Assembly (NCBI GenBank): GCA_963792025.1
Contig: CAWBUS010000019.1
Location: forward strand, 62,001-126,000
Length of the DNA: 64,000 bases
Direction: 5' to 3'
DNA from: Ginsengibacter sp963792025
Lineage (GTDB): Bacteria > Bacteroidota > Bacteroidia > Chitinophagales > Chitinophagaceae
Shown one piece after another: positions 1 to 8,295 of this stretch. Within the stretch, counting starts at the first letter, position 1, and each line of letters opens with the position of its first letter. The notes below the pieces were generated by a model. That model was given only the letters and a program-made list of their open reading frames with translations. It was not told where the DNA came from and did not search any database. The position numbers were made by a program, and so were the translations under genes.

Positions 1-1
1 A

Positions 2-553
2 ATACCAAATAACAGCAAAGGCAATTTATTTTATGAACTGAATGGATATGTTTCCATTGAAGCAGCACACTACATTGCAAAAAAAGATGCTGGAAATATT
101 CAATGGAAAGTTATTCCAAACATTGGCCGCGACGGCGATGGAATTACAACTTTCCCGGTAACATCACAAACGCAAACCGTCAGTTCAACTACGCCACAGC
201 TTCAATATGAATTCTATTCTTACGATACCGGCACCATCAAATTGAATGCTTATTTCTCACCAACACTCAATTTTCACAATGACTCTAACGGTCTACAATA
301 TGCGATTTCAATTGATAATGAAAAGCCGCAGATCATTTCCATCAATAAAGATGATAATAACGGGCGACTTTGGAACCAATGGGTGGCAAATGATATCATC
401 ATCAAAACGACCGATCATTCAATAAGTAAAAAAGGGAAACACGTTGTTAAGTATTGGATGATAAGCCCGGCAGTTATCCTGCAAAAAATAATTCTCAATT
501 TCGGCGGACTTAACCAAAATTACCTTGGTCCGGAGGAAACCATACTCAAATAA
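2..553 (+). CDS. GH115 xylan alpha-1,2-glucuronidase, C-terminal part (5' end outside window)
   Basis: The frame is open from base 2 to the TAA at 551-553, so only the last 183 residues are present. They match the C-terminal beta-sandwich domain of GH115: the segment IEAAHYIAKK, the IPNIGRDGDG motif, the stretch around SPTLNF and YAISIDNE, and the closing VILQKIILNFGG and YLGPEE motifs, which are characteristic of this family. GH115 enzymes remove (4-O-methyl)glucuronic acid from xylan. The GH10 xylanase begins 12 bases downstream, so the two are almost certainly cotranscribed. The catalytic domain lies upstream of the window and cannot be judged. An internal ATG at 242 is not a real start. 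Confidence 0.88.
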   Translation: MPNNSKGNLFYELNGYVSIEAAHYIAKKDAGNIQWKVIPNIGRDGDGITTFPVTSQTQTVSSTTPQLQYEFYSYDTGTIKLNAYFSPTLNFHNDSNGLQYAISIDNEKPQIISINKDDNNGRLWNQWVANDIIIKTTDHSISKKGKHVVKYWMISPAVILQKIILNFGGLNQNYLGPEETILK

Positions 554-565
554 AAAAATGAATTC

Positions 566-1702
566 ATGATAAAAATAATGAAACTCAAACTTTGCGCAGC
601 AACCCTATTGTTGTTTGCCCTATTTGTAAATGCCCAAACAATTGTTGCCCAAAACGCATCAGTGCCTTCTTTAAAAGAAATATTCAGTAATGATTTTCTT
701 ATTGGCACTGCCATAAATACCCGTGAAATTGAAGAAAAAGATACGCCAGCAGACAGATTAATTAAACAACAATTCAATGCCGTTACGCCGGAAAATATCA
801 TGAAGGCGGAGATTATACAACCCGGCTGGGATAAATACAATTTTGATTTAGCTGACAAATTAGTTGCTTACGCAAAAAAGAATAACATTAAAGTAAATGC
901 GCATAATCTTATCTGGCATAGCCAGTTGCCTTATTTTATGCATCACATGCAGGATGCTGATTCAGTGCGCAAATATTTTGAAAATCACATCAAGACGGTC
1001 GCCGGTCGATATGATGGCAAAGTATATTCATGGGATGTAGTGAATGAAGCATTGAATGAAGATGGCACTTTGCGTAATTCTATCTTTTTACAAAAACTGG
1101 GCGATGATTATGTTGTAGAAGCTTTTCGTCTTGCTCAAAAGGCATCGCCGCATTCAAAATTGTATTATAATGATTACAATATTGAACAGCCACAAAAAAG
1201 AGCGGGCGCTATTGCACTAATTAAAAAAATACAGGCTGCCGGTGTGCGTATTGATGGCGTGGGAATACAAGGCCATTGGAGGGCTGATAAAGTTCCAATG
1301 AAAGACATTGAAGAAAGCATCAAAGAATTTTCTGCCTTAGGCATTGAAGTAATGTTCACCGAACTCGACTTAAGTGTATTGCCCAATCCATGGGATAATG
1401 CAACGGCGGATGTGAATAAAACGGCGGCAGGCAATGCAAAGATGAATCCTTATACAAATGGATTACCTGATTCTGTAGCACAAATGCAGGCCAAAGCCTA
1501 TGCAGATTTGTTTCAACTTTTTTTAAAATACAAACAACATGTAAGCAGGATTACATTCTGGGGCGTTAACGATGGACAATCATGGCTCAATGGCTGGCCG
1601 ATCCGCGGACGTACCAACTACCCTTTATTATTCGATAGAAATTTTCAACCCAAACCTGCCTTTTATAGCGTTATTGCAACGGCAAAATCTGCAGGCAAAT
1701 AA
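566..1702 (+). CDS. GH10 endo-1,4-beta-xylanase, secreted
   Basis: 378 residues. An N-terminal signal peptide (hydrophobic LCAATLLLFALFV, then AQ) is followed by a single GH10 TIM barrel. The acid/base glutamate lies in WDVVNEAL (Glu161) and the nucleophile in MFTELDLSV (Glu266); NLIWHSQLP is the family substrate-binding strand. It cleaves the xylan backbone outside the cytoplasm. There is no carbohydrate-binding module. An ATG at 578 is an equally good start because it leaves a more compact signal peptide. It sits between the GH115 gene and the oligosaccharide symporter, in a glucuronoarabinoxylan cluster. Confidence 0.93.
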   Translation: MIKIMKLKLCAATLLLFALFVNAQTIVAQNASVPSLKEIFSNDFLIGTAINTREIEEKDTPADRLIKQQFNAVTPENIMKAEIIQPGWDKYNFDLADKLVAYAKKNNIKVNAHNLIWHSQLPYFMHHMQDADSVRKYFENHIKTVAGRYDGKVYSWDVVNEALNEDGTLRNSIFLQKLGDDYVVEAFRLAQKASPHSKLYYNDYNIEQPQKRAGAIALIKKIQAAGVRIDGVGIQGHWRADKVPMKDIEESIKEFSALGIEVMFTELDLSVLPNPWDNATADVNKTAAGNAKMNPYTNGLPDSVAQMQAKAYADLFQLFLKYKQHVSRITFWGVNDGQSWLNGWPIRGRTNYPLLFDRNFQPKPAFYSVIATAKSAGK

Positions 1703-1731
1703 AATAAATACTAAATCTAAAACAACTTAAT

Positions 1732-3227
1732 ATGAGCACAGAGGAATTATCATTACCCGGAGAAAAAGCAGGAGCAGCTATTGCAAGTAAATTCGCCGCT
1801 GCCCCGCAAAAATTATCTGTGCTTGAAAAGGTGGGTTACAGTCTTGGCGACTTTGCCGCAAACCTCGTGTTTCAAACGTTGGTTACTTACCTCGCTTATT
1901 TCTATACCGATATTTATGGGCTTAAACCAGCGCATGCTTCTGTATTGATTCTTACCGTCGGGCTTGTTGCCGGTTTCGGTTTTAATCCCCTCATTGGCGC
2001 ATTAGCCGACAGAACAAATTCCAGGTGGGGAAAATTCCGGCCCTGGATCTTATTTACCGCGATTCCATTGGTGTAATTGCCTTGCTTGCATTTAGTACCC
2101 CGCATTTTTCTTACCAGGGAAAAGTTATATATGCAGTTATAACATATACTTTACTGTTATTCTTCTATGCTGCAAACAATCTACCTTATTCAGCTCTTAG
2201 CGGTGTTATTACAGGCGATATGGGTGAACGCAATAGCTTATCATCTTATCGTTTCGTTGCGGTAATGTTTGCACAATTTTTTGTGCAGGTGTTTATGTTG
2301 GCAATTATCGAATCTGCAGGACATGGTGATAAATCGCAGGGAATAGAAAAAGTTATGACCTGGCTTGCGATTATAGGAACCGTTATGTTGCTTATTACCT
2401 TTATTACAACGAGAGAACGCATTATTCCGAAGCCAGAAGAAAAATCAAGTGTCAAAGAAGATCTGAGTGATTTGTTTAAGAACAGACCGTGGATTATCAT
2501 ATTGGTGCTTACAACGCTAGTCTTCATAACGCTTTCGATGAAAGGCGGTTCGTATGTTTATTACTTCAACAATTATGTTGACCGTGCCAGCCTTACCGAA
2601 TTTGTAAGTCCAATCGTTCATTTTCTTTCCAATATCGGTCTCAATGTTTTTGGTGATGATCCGGTATCCGCAGGGTTTGGTTTGTTTAATGCAGGCGGCA
2701 TCATCTTTATGATTGTTGGGATTACGTTATCAAAAAAATTCGCAGATAAATACGGTAAAAGAGATGTGTTTGGCGTATGCTTATTTATATCAACACTCTT
2801 CATCTTAGCTTTCATCTTATTTCCGTCAACATCAGTTGGGTTGATGTTTGGATCGCAAATTTTACATGGCTTTTTTTATGGTTTAACCATTCCTTTGTTA
2901 TGGGCCATGATCGCCGACGTTGCAGATTACAGCGAATGGAAAAACAATCGCCGGGCAACTGCTATCATTTTTTCTGCTATGATGGTTGGATTAAAAGTCG
3001 GGCTCAGCCTTGGCGGCGCCATACTCACGTGGATTCTCGGTTTATACCACTACGTACCTAACAGCACCGTACAACCGCCCGAAGCAATACAGGGAACAAA
3101 GATGTTGGTAAGCGTGTATCCGGCTATTCCGTTTTTGATCGGAGCAGGCTTATTATTTTTCTATTCCATCAATAAAAAAATGGAAGTACAAATTGAAAGC
3201 GATTTAAAACAAAAAAGAAGTAGTTAA
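1732..3227 (+). CDS. GPH-family (MelB-like) xyloside/oligosaccharide:cation symporter, one frameshift
   Basis: Two overlapping frames (1732-2076 and from about 2060 to 3227) together encode one MFS transporter of about 498 residues of the glycoside-pentoside-hexuronide family. The N-terminal part has GYSLGDFAANLVFQ and the cytoplasmic motif NSRWGKFRPWI; the second frame continues GVIALLAF and carries the later membrane helices up to a basic tail. Restoring one G in the GG at 2070-2071 joins them without a gap (PL-GVIALLAF), so this is a homopolymer-type deletion. The length then becomes a multiple of three. It probably imports xylo-oligosaccharides for the cytoplasmic GH43 encoded next. Sequence error is the most likely cause of the break. 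Confidence 0.85.
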
Positions 3228-3235
3228 CAGCAATT

Positions 3236-3268
3236 AAACCTAACAGGTTTTTGAAACCTGTTAGGTTT
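3236..3268. repeat. Perfect 15-bp inverted repeat, probable terminator or REP-like palindrome
   Basis: AAACCTAACAGGTTT at 3236-3250 and its exact reverse complement at 3254-3268 are separated by only three bases. It lies just after the symporter stop. A shorter relative with the same ACCTAACAG core flanks the other side of the GH43 gene at 4339-4369. It could act as a transcript-end hairpin, although there is no T-run. Confidence 0.75.
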
Positions 3269-3286
3269 ATCCACAAAACTTAAAAT

Positions 3287-4333
3287 ATGCCCGAAGACAA
3301 CATACAACATATCAACTTTGATGAACTGAATCAAAAAGCTATATCACAGCCACTGGTCACAAACATCTACACGGCAGATCCATCTGCACATTCATTTAAT
3401 GGAAAGATTTATATCTATCCTTCACATGATGTTGATGCGGGCGAAGCGTTTGATGATCTCGGCAGTCATTTTGCCATGGAAGATTATCATGTGATTTCAA
3501 TGGATTCACTAACCAGTGAAGCAAAAGATAACGGAGTAGCCTTACACGTAAATGATGTGCCATGGGCTGAAAAACAAATGTGGGCGCCGGATGCAAATGA
3601 GAAAGATGGCAAGTATTATTTGTTCTTTCCGGCGAAAGATTATGATGGCATTTTCAGGATTGGTGTTGCTATAGGCGATTCACCAATTGGACCGTTTAAA
3701 GCAGAAGCAAAAGCTATTAGAGAAAGTTTTTCAATTGACCCAGCTGTGTTTAAAGATAGCGATGGCAATTACTATATGTACTTCGGTGGTATTTGGGGCG
3801 GACAATTGCAACGCTGGCGAACAGGAACATTTGATGCAACGCAGGAAGAAAGTCCGACGGCACATTTGCCGGCAAATAATGAACCTGCTTTATGTGCTAA
3901 AGTTGCGAGGCTCACGGGCGATTTATTCCAGTTTGCTGAAGTACCGAAAGATGTTTTAATAACAGATGAAAATGGAAAACCATTATTGCAAGGCGATAAT
4001 GGAAGAAGATTTTTTGAAGCATCGTGGATGCATAAACGCAATGGTAAATATTATTTCTCCTATTCAACCGGCGACACGCATTTCATTTGTTACGCCATTG
4101 GTGACAATCCTAACGGACCTTTTACTTATGCTGGCAGAATTTTAAGTCCGGTTGTTGGTTGGACGTCGCATCATTCTATTGTTGAGTTTAATAATGAATG
4201 GTATTTGTTTTATCATGACAGTAGCTTAAGCAAAGGCGTTACGCATTTGCGCAATATAAAAGTTACAAAGATTGAATACGATGAAAATGGGTTTATCAAA
4301 ACAGTTAATCCATATAATGATTTAAAAATTTAA
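3287..4333 (+). CDS. GH43 family beta-xylosidase/alpha-L-arabinofuranosidase, cytoplasmic
   Basis: 348 residues with no signal peptide, so it should act on imported oligosaccharides. The five-bladed GH43 fold is supported by the catalytic base in TADPSAH (Asp31), the pKa modulator in SIDPAVF (Asp151) and the general acid in FFEASWMHK (Glu244). Repeated blade motifs such as DGKYYLFFPA, DGNYYMYFGG and NGKYYFSYST are visible. No additional C-terminal domain is present. Family members remove terminal xylose or arabinose; I cannot tell which from sequence. Its position after the GPH symporter supports intracellular trimming of xylo-oligosaccharides. Related palindromes bracket the gene. Confidence 0.9.
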   Translation: MPEDNIQHINFDELNQKAISQPLVTNIYTADPSAHSFNGKIYIYPSHDVDAGEAFDDLGSHFAMEDYHVISMDSLTSEAKDNGVALHVNDVPWAEKQMWAPDANEKDGKYYLFFPAKDYDGIFRIGVAIGDSPIGPFKAEAKAIRESFSIDPAVFKDSDGNYYMYFGGIWGGQLQRWRTGTFDATQEESPTAHLPANNEPALCAKVARLTGDLFQFAEVPKDVLITDENGKPLLQGDNGRRFFEASWMHKRNGKYYFSYSTGDTHFICYAIGDNPNGPFTYAGRILSPVVGWTSHHSIVEFNNEWYLFYHDSSLSKGVTHLRNIKVTKIEYDENGFIKTVNPYNDLKI

Positions 4334-4338
4334 TAAAT

Positions 4339-4369
4339 GACCTAACAGAATTTAAAAACCTGTTAGGTC
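4339..4369. repeat. Inverted repeat related to the palindrome at 3236
   Basis: GACCTAACAG at 4339-4348 pairs exactly with CTGTTAGGTC at 4360-4369 around an 11-base AT-rich loop. The arm core ACCTAACAG is the same as in the hairpin before the GH43 gene. It sits between the GH43 stop and the esterase start. Confidence 0.7.
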
Positions 4370-4383
4370 TGAAAATAAAATAC

Positions 4384-5469
4384 ATGAAACGCTATTTATT
4401 TCTCTTATTAACGACGTTGCTTGCATCCGCTTCATTCAGTCAAACAACTGAAGTAACTATTCCCGGTTCGCAAACAAAAACAATTACTTCAAAAATAATA
4501 AACGGGCAAGAATATGTTTTGCAAATTTCATTGCCTGCAGGCTATGCTAATAGCAATAAAAAATACCCTGTTGTTTACTTAATGGATTCGCAATGGGACT
4601 TTCCATTATTAACCGCATTATATGGCGAACAATATTTTGATGGTTTTATTCCCGAAGTGATTATCGTTGGTATTACTTGGGGCGGCGATCATCCCAATCC
4701 TGACAGCTTAAGAGCAAGAGATTATACCCCCACCAATGAAAAACGATTGCCACAAAGCGGTGGCGCTGATAAATTTCTTTCAGTAATAAAAAATGAAATC
4801 TTTCCTTTTGTTGAAAGTAATTATCGTATTGATCCGAATGATAAAACATTAGTCGGTTGTTCGCTTGGTGGTTTATTTACCATGTACACATTGTTTACAC
4901 ATTCGGCTATGTTTAACCGTTATGTTGCCGCAAGCCCCGCATTTACATGGGATAATAATGTCTTGTATAAGTATGAAGAACAGTATCATGTCAGGCCATC
5001 CAATCCGCCTGCAAAATTATTTATGTGCGTCGGTGGTGTAGAGTTAAGTGTCCCCGGTTTTGAAAAGCTCACATCATTTTTAAATAACCGCCATTATGCA
5101 AACCTGCAAATAGAAAGTAAAGTGTTGGAAAACACCGGCCATTCAGGAACTAAAGGTGAAGGATATGCAAGAGGATTGCAATTTGTTTTTAAACGCCCGT
5201 CGTTAAAATTACCACCCAAAACACTTCAGCAATATAACGGCACATATAAAATAAATAACGGGATGGTGATAGAAATGAAAACAAAAAATGGTTCACTAAC
5301 TGCTACGGCAGGCAATAACACCTTTACATTATTCGCGGCATCTGAAACAGATTTCTATCTCAAGTCTTCATTTCTCAATATTCATTTCATCAAAGACGAC
5401 AAGGGCAACGTTTCAGGCTTTGAGTTAGCCCGTTACGGTTCAACTGAACTTGCTAATAAGATAAAATAA
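4384..5469 (+). CDS. Secreted alpha/beta-hydrolase (esterase D/Fes-like), possible feruloyl or acetyl-xylan esterase
   Basis: 361 residues. The signal peptide (MKRYLFLLLTTLLASASFSQ) precedes an esterase-D/enterochelin-esterase-type alpha/beta-hydrolase domain. The nucleophile elbow is GCSLGG with Ser160, and YPVVYLMDSQ and VIIVGITWGG are the strands ahead of it. The His of the triad is probably in ENTGHSGTKG. After about residue 275 a small beta-rich tail begins at LQQYNGTYK and resembles the DUF3471-type domain often fused to Bacteroidota hydrolases. In this operon a role in removing feruloyl or acetyl groups from xylan is likely but inferred from context. The next gene starts 4 bases after the stop. 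Confidence 0.8.
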   Translation: MKRYLFLLLTTLLASASFSQTTEVTIPGSQTKTITSKIINGQEYVLQISLPAGYANSNKKYPVVYLMDSQWDFPLLTALYGEQYFDGFIPEVIIVGITWGGDHPNPDSLRARDYTPTNEKRLPQSGGADKFLSVIKNEIFPFVESNYRIDPNDKTLVGCSLGGLFTMYTLFTHSAMFNRYVAASPAFTWDNNVLYKYEEQYHVRPSNPPAKLFMCVGGVELSVPGFEKLTSFLNNRHYANLQIESKVLENTGHSGTKGEGYARGLQFVFKRPSLKLPPKTLQQYNGTYKINNGMVIEMKTKNGSLTATAGNNTFTLFAASETDFYLKSSFLNIHFIKDDKGNVSGFELARYGSTELANKIK

Positions 5470-5473
5470 GCAC

Positions 5474-7405
5474 ATGAAAATAACCTCCAAAAAAATTCTT
5501 ATCATCTGTTTTAGCTGGACAGTATCTTTTGCCGCACAGGCTCAAATAAAATTACCTGCAGTAATTCGCGATAGCATGATTCTTCAACGTAACGAAAAAA
5601 TCAACATTTGGGGATGGGCTTCGAAAGGTGAAAAGGTAGGCATAAAGTTTAACGGCAAAACTTATAAAACAAGAACAGGTAATGACGGCAAATGGATGTT
5701 GCAATTAGCGCCGATGAAAGCCGGCGGTCCATTTACGATGGAGGTTTCCGGCAAAAACAAAATCACTTTGCATGATATTCTGTTAGGTGATGTATGGTTG
5801 TGTGCCGGCCAATCAAATATGGAACATCAAATGAAATTACATTCGGTAAAATACCCGGAGGAAATTGCTAATGCTAACTATACCGAAATAAGACAATTCA
5901 AAGTTCCAAACGTAACAAATTTGGTAAGTCCTCAAAACGATTTACAAGGTGGTTCATGGAAATGGGCCGATTCAACTAACGTAAAGGATTTTTCAGCCGT
6001 AGCTTATTTCTTCGCTAAAGCTTTGTACGAAAAATATCATGTCCCTATCGGCATTATCAATGCAAGTTGGGGCGGTATCCCTATTGAAGCAATGATGAGT
6101 GAAAAAAGTTTACAATCGTTTCCAAACATACTTGCAACTGTTGAAAAAAATAAAGACACGGCTTATGTAAATGAAACTAACCGGAAAGCCTTTGCTGCTA
6201 TGCGTGCAATGCCACATCCTGAGGATAAAGGCATGACTGAAAAATGGTTTGACCCTTCTTATGCGCCCAAAGAATGGCATCGCATTGCTGTTCCGGGTTT
6301 CTGGGAAGATGAAGGTGCGAAAGGATTGAATGGTGTAGTTTGGTATCGCAGGGAAATTGATGTGCCTTCATCTATGACCAATGTTCCTGCAAAAGTTTTT
6401 TTAGGAAGAATTGTAGATGCCGATGAGTTATATATCAACGGCATAAAAGTTGGAACTACCGGTTACATGTATCCGCAGCGCCGGTATCCTGTTCCTGGCG
6501 GAGTTTTAAAGCCCGGAAAAAATCTCTTTGTAGTTCGTGTTACCAATAATTTTGGAAAGGGCGGCTTTGTGCCGGATAAACCTTATGAATTAATTGCTGG
6601 TAATGACACAATTGATTTAACCGGCTATTGGCAGTATAAAGTTGGATCAATAAATACTCCGCATCACAGTTTTGGCAGCTTTGGCATTTCGCTACAAAAC
6701 CAACCGACAGCATTATATAATTCTATGATTGCTCCATTAGTTGACTATACCATCAAAGGTTTTCTATGGTACCAGGGAGAATCTAACGCAGGGAGACCCG
6801 ATGAATACGCAAAGCTGCAACCTACCATGATCAACGATTGGCGCAGCAAATGGCAGGAGGGTAATCTTCCCTTTCTTTTTGTTCAGCTTCCCGGTTTTAT
6901 GGATTATAACTACCTTCCTTCTGAAAGCCAATGGGCAATGTTCAGGGAAGCCCAGGCAAAATCTTTATCGCTTCCCAATACAGGAATGGCCGTTGCAATT
7001 GATATCGGTGAATGGAATGATATACATCCCGATCTCAAGAAGGAAGTTGGCGACCGACTTGCATTAGCTGCTGAAAAAATTGCTTACGGTGAAAACATCG
7101 TTTATTCGGGGCCGTTATATCAATCCCAGGCTATTCAAGGCAACAAAATAATTATTTCATTTACTAACACGGGAAGCGGTTTAACTACAAATGATGATGA
7201 ACCGCCAGCCGAGTTTGCTATTGCGGGTGCAGATAAAAAATTTGTATGGGCAAATGCGCAAATAGATAATGACAAAGTGATTGTCTCAAACAAAGATGTG
7301 CCCGATCCTAAATATGTCCGATATGCCTGGGCAGATGACCCGGTTAATCCCAACTTAATTAACAAGGAAGGTTTACCGACGGAACCTTTCAGAACAGATG
7401 AATAA
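5474..7405 (+). CDS. Sialate O-acetylesterase-like (SASA) acetyl esterase, secreted
   Basis: 643 residues with an N-terminal signal peptide ending near AAQAQ. The SGNH-type esterase domain is split: block I is CAGQSNMEH with Ser114, and the catalytic Asp/His block is WNDIHPDLK (Asp516, His518). GFLWYQGESNAG is the diagnostic SASA motif. Between them, at about residues 240-390, an inserted jelly-roll sugar-binding-like domain contains FWEDEGAKG and the YINGIKVG strand typical of GH2-like modules. The family deacetylates sialic acids or xylan (CE6-like). Here acetyl-xylan is the more plausible substrate because of the neighbouring GH115, GH10 and GH43 genes. It starts 4 bases after the esterase and closes the operon. 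Confidence 0.85.
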   Translation: MKITSKKILIICFSWTVSFAAQAQIKLPAVIRDSMILQRNEKINIWGWASKGEKVGIKFNGKTYKTRTGNDGKWMLQLAPMKAGGPFTMEVSGKNKITLHDILLGDVWLCAGQSNMEHQMKLHSVKYPEEIANANYTEIRQFKVPNVTNLVSPQNDLQGGSWKWADSTNVKDFSAVAYFFAKALYEKYHVPIGIINASWGGIPIEAMMSEKSLQSFPNILATVEKNKDTAYVNETNRKAFAAMRAMPHPEDKGMTEKWFDPSYAPKEWHRIAVPGFWEDEGAKGLNGVVWYRREIDVPSSMTNVPAKVFLGRIVDADELYINGIKVGTTGYMYPQRRYPVPGGVLKPGKNLFVVRVTNNFGKGGFVPDKPYELIAGNDTIDLTGYWQYKVGSINTPHHSFGSFGISLQNQPTALYNSMIAPLVDYTIKGFLWYQGESNAGRPDEYAKLQPTMINDWRSKWQEGNLPFLFVQLPGFMDYNYLPSESQWAMFREAQAKSLSLPNTGMAVAIDIGEWNDIHPDLKKEVGDRLALAAEKIAYGENIVYSGPLYQSQAIQGNKIIISFTNTGSGLTTNDDEPPAEFAIAGADKKFVWANAQIDNDKVIVSNKDVPDPKYVRYAWADDPVNPNLINKEGLPTEPFRTDE

Positions 7406-8295
7406 AATTCAAAATTGAAATGATTTATATCGCTTTAAAATGTTTGCTTGAAACGATTTCGTTAAGCTCATTTTAATTCTTAAGTTAATTGATTCAGCTA
7501 ACCAGGTCATGCATGTACTTTTGCCTTCACTAGAAGCAACACCCTCTATAGCCATCGCCCAATTGAATGGCCAATTTGCAACCGGTTGCGTGTTCAATTT
7601 GTTTTTCGTCCCGTGGTTACATTCGTATTTCGCTGCATAAATACAATTAAACGACACTTCCAAATATGACATATCCATATCAATTAAAGAGTTGGATTGT
7701 CCGGAAATTAAATATGAAATGATCTGTAATTTCTCAATATGTTTACGTGCATGTATAGATAAAATAATATAGGCCGGGCGGCAATCTAATAAATACTTAC
7801 ATCAGAAAACCCAAAATCACGGCTATTAAATGCACCAAAAAGAAGCGTGGGAAGATCAAACTCATGAGGTGAATCAGTCAACTGCGAAAGATGGTTAACG
7901 CCCATAATGCCTATGGGTTCATTAGCAGCTGTCAACTTAAAAACACGAAATCACCATAAAAAAAATTCTTTTTAGTAACCAACTTGGAAAAAATTATTAC
8001 AATCGATTGTGTTATCAAAAATGATTACCCAGATTAACCTTATTCTGCAAAATAATTAGAAAGATTCATCTGCTAAACTATAAAGAACCTCAAGGCAGAC
8101 CTCAATCAAAGGACAGTTTTGATTTCAAAATCCCGTTCCAAAAAATGTGTAACTAAGCGTACTTAAACCGTTCATTTCAGACCTTATGTAGATAAAATGT
8201 CAACATTGTTAATAAAAAAAATGTAATCGGTTGATTTTTTTTGAACAATTTTCCATAATTTCATCAAACATTAACATTTAAATCAACTTTTGCGT
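7406..8295. other. 890-bp gap between the xylan operon and susC, with a gene remnant and possible operators
   Basis: I see no intact gene here. On the minus strand 7786-7950 is an open stretch of 54 codons without a usable start but with protein-like composition (for example GIMGVNHLSQL and FDLPTLLFGAF), which suggests a decayed gene. A second minus-strand frame at 7409-7678 has no recognisable family. Near susC there is a perfect 12-bp palindrome, ACAATCGATTGT, at 7999-8010 and a related AATCGGTT at 8224-8231. Both fit the AAnCGnTT core of LacI-type operators. The last 100 bases before susC are very AT-rich and must hold its promoter. Confidence 0.5.
7786..7950 (-). pseudogene. Possible remnant of a decayed gene, unknown family
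   Basis: On the minus strand this frame is open for 54 codons, ends at a TAG (bases 7788-7786) and is preceded by an in-frame TGA with no sensible start codon. Its translation contains protein-like, hydrophobically patterned segments (LTAANEPIGIMG, SPHEFDLPTLLFGAF). I do not recognise it. It could be the tail of a gene displaced when the xylan and SusCD clusters became adjacent, or chance. Confidence 0.25.

Noticed and set aside
7409..7678. 89-residue minus-strand open frame
   Set aside because: No recognisable domain or neighbour logic, and cysteine- and tryptophan-rich composition; probably chance or a remnant. Mentioned only under the gap.
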